From: Leptasterias polaris
Taxonomy: Eukaryota; Echinodermata; Asteroidea; Forcipulatida; Asteriidae
Assembly (NCBI GenBank): GCA_037783415.1
Contig: JAZGTN010000022.1
Coordinates: 9,686,107-9,750,106, forward strand
Length of the DNA: 64,000 bases
Reading direction: 5' to 3'
The position numbers and the translations under genes are program-made. Below, in pieces: positions 34,401 through 43,400 of the stretch (within the stretch, counting starts at the first letter, position 1; every line of letters starts with the position of its first letter). Under the pieces are notes generated by a model. That model did not search any database and had not been told where the DNA came from. It saw only the letters and a list, made by a program, of their open reading frames with translations.

Positions 34401-37400
34401 TTGATGATTGACGAATAAAGTATTACACATAGAAATTGGAACCTCCGACTGAACGAGTTTATTATTTCATCACGTCTAATTGTATGTCCATTATTAAAGA
34501 GTGGTAAACATCCTCCCCCGAAACTTCTCGGACAACGACTCGTAGGGTTCAAATTATACTTCATGGGGACCCCGAATCGTTACAATATACATGTATAATA
34601 TTCATGCTAAACTTGATGACTTGGAAGTTTCAACCTCTGTTGACAGAACGTTATCTTTTACAATGTCCAGTAATATCCTGTTTGATAGTTTCTTACCATT
34701 AACCGAGTCACAGGTAAAACAGCTTGTTGTCAATTCTTCTAAGGGATCATGCGCTCTGGATCCCATGCCTACTAACCTTGTGGGTGAGTGCCTTGATGTT
34801 TTGCTTCCAGTACTTACCAACATTATAAACTCATCATTAGTATCTGGTACATTTCCTACTGACTGGAAAGAAGCTTTAATATGCCCTTTATAAAAAAAAA
34901 AAAATCTCGATATGAAATTAGAAAACTACCGACCAATCAGTAACTTACAATTTATTTCTAAATTAACTGAGAGGGCCGTTTGTGACCAACTTTATTGTCA
35001 CATGTCAAAACATTCCATGTTTCCGGTTTTTCAATCATCTTACCGGAAGCATCACAGTACAGAGACGGCTCTTATAAAGGTTAAAAATGATTTACTGATG
35101 AGGATGAATTCCCAACATGTTATTCATACTTTTAGACCCGAGTGCAGCGTTCGATACTGTTGATCACGTAATTTTATTGAAACGTCTGCAGTCTAAATTT
35201 GGAGTCACTGGCAAGGCCCTCAATTGGTTTTCGTCTTATTTGTCAGATAGAAGTCAACGCGTATCTATTCAAGGTACCTTATCAGAAAAGTTTAATATCA
35301 ACTGTGGTGTTCCTCAGGGATCCTGCTTAGGACCATTTTTATTCATTGTCTATGCCTCTAAATTGTTTGACATCGTTGAGCATCATCTGCCTGATGTTCA
35401 TTGTTATGCCGATGACACTCAGCTGTATCTATCTCTTAGACCTGACGATAAATCTTGTCAAGCTGCTGTAACTATAATGGAAGATTGCATTAGGGACATC
35501 AGGCAATGGATGTTGCATGACCGGCTTCTAATTAATGATGCTAAGAGTGAATTTTTGATCATCGGATCAAAGCAGCAGTTGAAGAAAATTAATATTTCCA
35601 ATATCATGATAGGTGATGCTAAAGTTTTTCCTACAACATGTGTTCGTAATTTGGGGTCATGGTTTGATTCTGAACTTACAATGAACACCCACATCAATAA
35701 AGCTTGCTCTGCAGCCTTTTTTCATCTTCACAACATCAAACGCATTAGTCAATTCCTAACACAAGACTCTCTTTTAAAACTAATTCATGCATTTGTGACC
35801 AGTCTTCTTGATTATTGTAATAGCCTTTTGTATGGTCTGCCCAAGTCACAGATAGCTAAACTACAAAGGGTTCAAAACGCTGCTGCCAGAATTGTTACTA
35901 ACACACACCGGTTTGAACACATTACACCTATAATTCGTCAATTACATTGGCTGCCTGTTTCGTACAGGATTAATTTTAAAATCCTTTTGTTGACCTTCAA
36001 AGCTCTTCATGGTCTTTCTCCAAAGTACTTACAGGATCTTGTTTCCATCCGGAAAGTATCTTCATATCAACTTAGGTCAGGGAATAATGGTATTTTCTTG
36101 GATTATTCTTCTGGTAAAATGTTGACTAAATTTGGCGATAGGGCTTTTTCTGTGGCAGCCCCTAAGCTTTGGAATGCGCTACCGTTTCATATACGTAGCG
36201 AACAGAAACTTACCTCTTTTAAATGTAATATAAAAACCCACCTTTTTAAAGCCGCTTTTTAGTGTGTCTTTCTTCTATGGTCACCTTGCCAGTTAGTTTA
36301 GATTTTTAGCATAGATAGGGTTAGAGGCGTCTGTCTCCTGAAAAGGTCAAAACATTACCGATGCCAGCAGGGATAGGCCTATGTAATAAGTAACTATTAG
36401 TTCACTGTTGGCGGGACAGACGTATCCCCATACTTTTGTTTGGGCACTGGCCTGGTGATCAGTCTTTTTTCTTTGTCGTTTTCTTCCATTCTGTGCTTTT
36501 TAACATGTGTTCTGCGCCTTTGATCATTTTGTATGTAAGGGGCGCAATATAAATTTTAAATATTATTATTATTATTATCTTTGGTAATTGTCAAAGACCA
36601 GTATCCTCACTTGGTGTATCCCAACATATGCATTAAATAACAAACCTGTGAAAAGTTGGGCTCAATTGGTCATCAAAGTTTCAAGAAAAACATGAAAGAA
36701 AAACACCCTTGTTGTATAGAATAGTGTGCTTTTGAGAAGCCTTTCTCAGATTCAAATGTTTTGGTAAAAAACTTTCTCTAAAACTACGTTACTTCGAAGA
36801 GGGTCGTTTCTAACACGTTTTATAATATCAACAGCTCTCCAGTGCTCTTTATCAAGTACACCTTTATGGTCAGTAATTTTTGGACCAATTGGTATACCCT
36901 TCCTTTAAAGGGTGTTGTGCACAATATTGGTAAGATTGAAGATACAAAATGTTTAAAGATTTGCACATAACTTTACATGTATGGTACATGTATAAAGAAG
37001 GTCATTGTGGAAAACCTACCTTAAAATGTTGTTGCTTGAAATTCTATGGTTTTAGAAAATTAAGTACAATTACTTTTGATCTTGTGAGTCACAAACGTGG
37101 TGTTTGAAAACAGTAAAAACATAGGGGGTTCACTATTTACTTGCAACTTGGATGACCTATTGAGCATAAGGGGCACCAAGGTTAAGTTCAGTTTAGACGA
37201 CTCATTTTCCAATAGAGTCCTCATGAAAGTGGAAAAAAGGTTACAGTCTGCAGGAAAGTTTAAGATGATGTTCAAAGTAATAATATCAAGAAATACAACA
37301 GTTATGCAGTATTTTGGGGCTTCTGACCTTGTGCGAGGTCAAAATGTTGTACTTCAACTGCTTGTGCCTGACGTTCTTCTGCCGGGCCTCCGACAATATC

Positions 37401-40400
37401 TAAGGGGTTTCTTGAGATTTGCTTACCTTGTTGCACCGATCTTCTTCTTCCATAAGCTGAAGGGTAAAGCGTGTAGCATTGGGTTGTTATCTACGTACAC
37501 TGTACAGAGCTGCTCCTGCCATAGTCCGAGATCTACCACGATAAACAGTTGCCAATCAGGCAGTTTATTACACAGTTGTAAGCTTTGTAAAGACAGGGTT
37601 AGTCGCGTCCCCTTAAAATGATCCCTCCCCGGCCGCTTTCCTGGGATTCCTTATTACGGTTATACAGTTGTTAAAAGATATTGAGAAAATAGGGTGAACA
37701 GCCAAAGTAGGGTTAGACGGCAAAGTTGGTAGTGCCCAGCACATTAATCTGGAGGTTAAGGGTTCAATTTTTCTTTCTTCACCCCATCATCATTAATGTC
37801 ATACATGTAAGTGAAAGTGAATTTACCATGATTCTCAATTTGTCTATGAAGTATGGGACCTTTTCCTTTACACAGAACCGTGTAATGGTTTACAAGGTGC
37901 ATCCGAAGGACGAAGCAATAATGTTCGAGTGTATTGCTTAAGGACCCAAGTGTCACCACCGGGACTCAAACCCACAATCTGCTGATCAAAAACACCAGAG
38001 CTTGAGTTTGATGTTCTTATCCGCTCGGCCACGACACGCCAGTATTCAGGCATGCAACTCTTCCGCAGATCGACGGATTTCCGCTTTTTATAAAATAGAA
38101 TACCGCCGTTACGAAAGAAATCCGGTAAAAAAAATTAAGCTGCATGAAAAAAAAAAATCCCGCTGAAGGAAACATTGCTTATTGAAAAGAAATAAAGGTT
38201 CAGGATTCTTAAAGTCTGGCTCCGCGGAAGTTTACACATACAAAAGCATTACACAGTCCAGACACAGACACAAGTTCTCCTCGTACAGCATACCTTCTAC
38301 ACTATATTTTGCACAGTCTGGCTCCGTAGTGTTTTTATTGCTATTTGTATAAGGGGATGCGGCGAAAACCAGACACTGTAAGAGTGCAAGTGAACCCCGC
38401 GATCGATAGGTGTTTGCTCGAAAAATAACGATGGCGTCCACCAGGAAAGACATCATTGATCGGTAATTTTCCGCTTTTTTTTTCGGCTGAAGAGTTGCAT
38501 GCCTGAGTATTGTGTTGGATTAACCAACCCCTTACACTTGCCTTAGCGCTATATAAGCATGCTCCCAAGGCACTTGAGAAAGTTTGAGGAATGGTCTAAG
38601 TATGACCATTGAACAGGAATGTTGTAAAGCACCTTGATCTAGCTACATATACTACAATTTGCGCTATATAAGAACCAAGTATTTTCATTACGTTTAATGA
38701 ACAAAGAAAACTTGAATACAGCGGGATTTCAACCAACGACCTACAAATTAAGTTGTCAGCACTCTACCAATTGAGCTACCAAGCCCTATGTTGTCAGTGT
38801 GGCCAGGGATCACACCCAGTTTATGATACACTGGAAGTGGCAGCATGGGGATCACCTTAAGGGGATGCGACTTTTTATTAATGAAGGATGAAATATGTGG
38901 TTTCTAGTCAAAACTTCACACAAACTGAAATACTGGCGTTGAAGCCGGCAGAGTGGTCATGGTACTGAAACTCTAGCAAACGTAACAAAAGATTTGCAGG
39001 AATGTGACAAAATGACTGTGTAGATGCGCACTTACCATATAATATCATATTGCAGGCTGGCATAATTTATCTATCTTTTAAAACCAGAGTGGATGATATT
39101 CAATGGTCAGGCAGTAGGAGCTAGGAGGGTTGACTAAGCACAATGTAGATGCATTTACCACATGATATCATAATGCAGCTGGCGTAATTTATCTATCATT
39201 CAAAACCAGTGGATGATTCTAAATTGTCAGATGGGAGAAGGGTTAGATTTATATGATTTTTTCAAAAATGAAAAGTGCATATCCTTACCCATTGGTAAGT
39301 AGATTAATCTGTTTCCCGTGACAGTTAGTTCCTTTAAGTACGGCAAATTGATGATTTGTCGAGGTAAACATTGTAGCTGATTATTGGTGACATTTAATGA
39401 TCGAAGATTGCAACAATGGCAAAGTTCTGATGGCAATGAGGTGAGTTGATTACTACTTGCTTCTATAACACTAAGCTCATGCAGCTTGCCCAGCTCTGTG
39501 GGATGAAAGACAAGAGTAAATGATGGCTGGTAATGTACAGATGAGTTCCAGGGTGAACGTTGATAAATATTACAATTATTTCACTGATATCAGCTGATGA
39601 GAATCACAGTGAAACCAGTGAGTAGAGTTAAGAGATTTTGGCTAATGGGAAATTGTAGATCTTATGCATTGACGCAATCCAGTCACCATCTCAAAGGTGA
39701 AACAATGACGAAACAATTGCACCGATTTGTACAAGCACCCCCATATATGTACAAAGAAATTATTTTATTATAATATGTATTACAACCAGGAATATGATTG
39801 TAATTAATATCATTAACCCTCCTACTGTTCGCAACATTTTCAAGTGAGTTGACCAACCATTTGAAACCATTCAACTGCCAAAGTTGTGTATGGTGGCACA
39901 ACTGTGCACAGAACTAACTGTGTACTGTGTACATGCATTCTCCCTCATGGTATCATATTGCAAGGCTGGCATAGCTTATCTATCATTCAAAACCACAGTG
40001 AATGGTATTGAATGGTCAGGCAGCAAGAGGGTTAATGATAAATTGCATTTGGTGAAAATGAAATTAACCAGGGCCCATCATCATGCTGAATGTATATTAT
40101 GGGACTCTAATGTCCTATTAAACCAATTCCCGCTGACGTCATCATCACAGTAATCTTGGTTTTGCAGTGCAGTGCACATTTTATGTGACTCAATGTTTAC
40201 ACGCTTGGGCACATTCACAAAACTATTCCAAGATAAGATGAAAGTGGTCAATTACATGCAAGTGTTCTACAGGGCGCTGTACGCTGGTTCACAGTGCCAT
40301 GACATAAGGCCCAGTCTTTGACCTTACCTGTTGGCAGGGAACCAATGAGGTTATTTGACACTAAGAGTTTCTGTAGCATGGAGAGTTGACCTAGAGTAGC

Positions 40401-43400
40401 GGGCAAGCTCTCCAGTCGGTTGTTGCTGACGTCTAAAGATTGTAAACTAACTAAGGTGTAGATTTCTACAGAAAAATAAACAAACAAACAAAACGAATTA
40501 AGGTTTTGATAATCATATTTGAGACATTAAAAAAGGAAAATATTACATTTTAAGGAGGTCAAGAGCAGACCTGCATAGGATTTGATGGGCTTCATCCTTG
40601 GGCTGCATAGGATTTGATGGGCTTCAGAGCCCAATTTACACTGGTAGGTTGCCAGCCTTACCATGAGCAGTGTGCCGTATTGCTACCTCTCATCACTAAC
40701 CCCTGGAAGGGTTGTACTGAAAAACAGCGCTGATTGGCTACCAAAAGTTACTACTGTGAACGCTTGTTTAAAACTTTAGACCATTTGGTATGGCACTTGT
40801 ATTACGTTTAGTACGTGCATGTGGAAATGCAAGCTTTTTGAAGCAAGTCCGTTTCAAATGATTCATGTTTTTTGTCACTGTGCATAGAGTTAGATATATC
40901 ACAAGATCAAAGAATAATGGGAGGGGACCAGTTGCTTTTTGACTTGATGCCTCTTTTACGGGCAACCATACATGAGCGAGCGCATGAGATGGATCGACCA
41001 CAAGCCTGATAAAAATGTGCCAGATTCTGGCACAAAACAAAAACAATTCCAGGCGTTCATTTGGGCAACGTCAACCAGAAACATGTTTGAGCTTTGGTCA
41101 TTGGTTGAGCGCTTTCAAGTGTTTGGTTGAACCGTAGTGATGCGGCAGTTCTGACCAAACTGTAACCGATTCATAGCTCGGTTAGGCTTGGTTTCAAGAT
41201 GGCGGACTCTAGAAACTACCAAAAGGAGTTATTTCTAAATCGAAACACCCTTGAGCATGACAATGAAATAATGTTGAAAAAATTACAAAGACTAAGTTCC
41301 ACTACTTTAAAAGCTTTGAATTTTCAAGAGATGTACTTAGTTCATGAGCTGTTTGGTTTACCGACTCGTTTTCGCACTCAACATGGCTAGAAATTCAATG
41401 CAGAGTCAAGGCAGGCCGAGGTTTAACTGTCAAATTTCTTTTCAAATTTTAGAGGTTTTTGTATGTTTTTAACAAAAAGGTATTCATGAATGGGAATAAA
41501 AGAGTTATGACTGTTTAAAGCCCTGCAGGGTTGTGGCCGAGTGACAAACGACCTCACCTTCGGCTCGGTTATTTATTGCCTGGCACTGACCCTGCTGGTT
41601 TTAAACAGCTGTTTAAGACCTTGTTGCCTACCCTTTTATTACCATTCAATTCAAAACCACAATGGATAATACTGATTGATCAGACAGTACGAGTGTTAAC
41701 TTACCATCAGGCAATGTTGTAAGGCAGTTAGAGTGAAGGTATCTAGGATCCAAACAAAAGTGGTGTTGGTGTCAAGTTGCTTTTCAAAACAAACATCTAG
41801 AATTACATAGGAAAAATGTCCGTATCCTGCCACCACTTTTTCATTCGTTATAAAATAAAACAGTATTTAGTTTACTCAAATGAGATATTCCTTTTTGTAA
41901 AAATTAGTGAAAAAGTGGTGGCAGGATACGGAAATTTGTCCATTACATATCTCACAATTTTAAAAGTCCCTTGTATGAACCAGCCTGATTCTATAAGCCT
42001 CTTATTATTGACCTGACCAATCTCAGCTGTGAATATACATTTGTACCTCAAGACTGACACATGCAGGCCTGGATTTTCATCCATGAGAAGGCAAGGCCAT
42101 TTTCATTTTGCAAAGGTCTTAAAGTCTATGGGAAACTTTTGAAGGGACACCAAGGTCAAGACCAGGGGCAACAGAGGCCATGGTCTCCAAGTAATATCAG
42201 GCCTGTACATTCAATTCCCTTAACATGCCAAATCCTTAGTTCCTGAAACAGCAAGAAAGTTTTTCTTTAGTACAAGGGCACCCCATGAAGTATCAGGCTT
42301 GCTGTCTAGTATAAGGTTCCACATAGAAATAACACATTTTCTTTCAAAATCATTATTAATCATAATTACCAAAGTATAACTCTATCTTCTAATGTCAGAA
42401 TGTACTTTATAAGTTTATAACTTAGCAGGAAGAGACAACTAGTAATAACTTCTTGCACTTACAGTTCAACAAGTCCAGTGAGGTTGCCAATGTTACTTGG
42501 CTGGAATTAAAGAAATTGAAACACTCATAATAACAATAAAAAAGACTTATAAAGTGTATTTTCTGAAGCTACAATGCACTAAGTTTGCTACAAGAAAGTC
42601 ATAAGAGAATTTATAACCGAGAAGAAAACAGAGGTGTTTCTAAGTTTTGATGTTTCTCAGTAACTGAGAAGGGCTAGTCCCCTAGTATGGGGGATTATTA
42701 GGCCCTGTCCCAACTGGTTGGTGCCAGAGGTACATATAATGAAATTGTGCCCAGAAAAGGGTAGTCTGACTAAGAGGCTATTGCTGAGCAAAATTGTGTT
42801 TCAAGAAAATTGAGTGAGAAAATAGAATTAGCTGATTGCAAACTGCTTACCAACCAAAAGGAAATGAGGTATAAATGCAAAAAATTAGTTAGTGGCCTGA
42901 CGTTTCGACCCTAGCAGAGTCTTTCTTGAAGGCTAAATGACAAAACAACACACATACAAGCATGGATACAGGAGTTACAAGAGCAGTCAAGTGGAAACAC
43001 ATGAATAGAGAGAGTGGAGAGAGAAAAGCAGAAAGCATACAGAGAGGGCAGGGGGTAAGCAGGGATTATGAAGACAAAGGGGGGGGGGGGTTATGAAGGG
43101 AAGGGGATAGCTTGACCACAAAAAGTTGGAAACACTAAGGACAAAATGGAAGGTAGGAAGAATGGTAAATAATTAGTTAATACAATGTAGGGCAGCCTAA
43201 AGAGTGGATATTTGTGTGGGAAAAGAAGAAGGCAAAGACAAAAGGTTATTAGTCATTTCCTTCTTGGATGTTCAAACCATGGGGCTGAGTGGTCTTTTGC
43301 ACCTTATCCAAAGTTTTTCCCTACTCAGACGGACAGTCTCTCTGCAGTTACCTAGTGCCTCAATGCCCTGTAAATTCATGTCAGAAATGGAGTGGTTAGG

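Noticed and set aside
38718..38788. Functional tRNA gene on minus
   Set aside because: A and B boxes are present, but acceptor and anticodon stems do not pair convincingly; better explained as a SINE head. The same applies to 21000-21066, 30037-30098 and 37712-37772.
41199..41390. 63-codon ORF after AAGATGGCGGACTC
   Set aside because: It has a good start context, but no domain, splice support or repeat partner was found; left unannotated.
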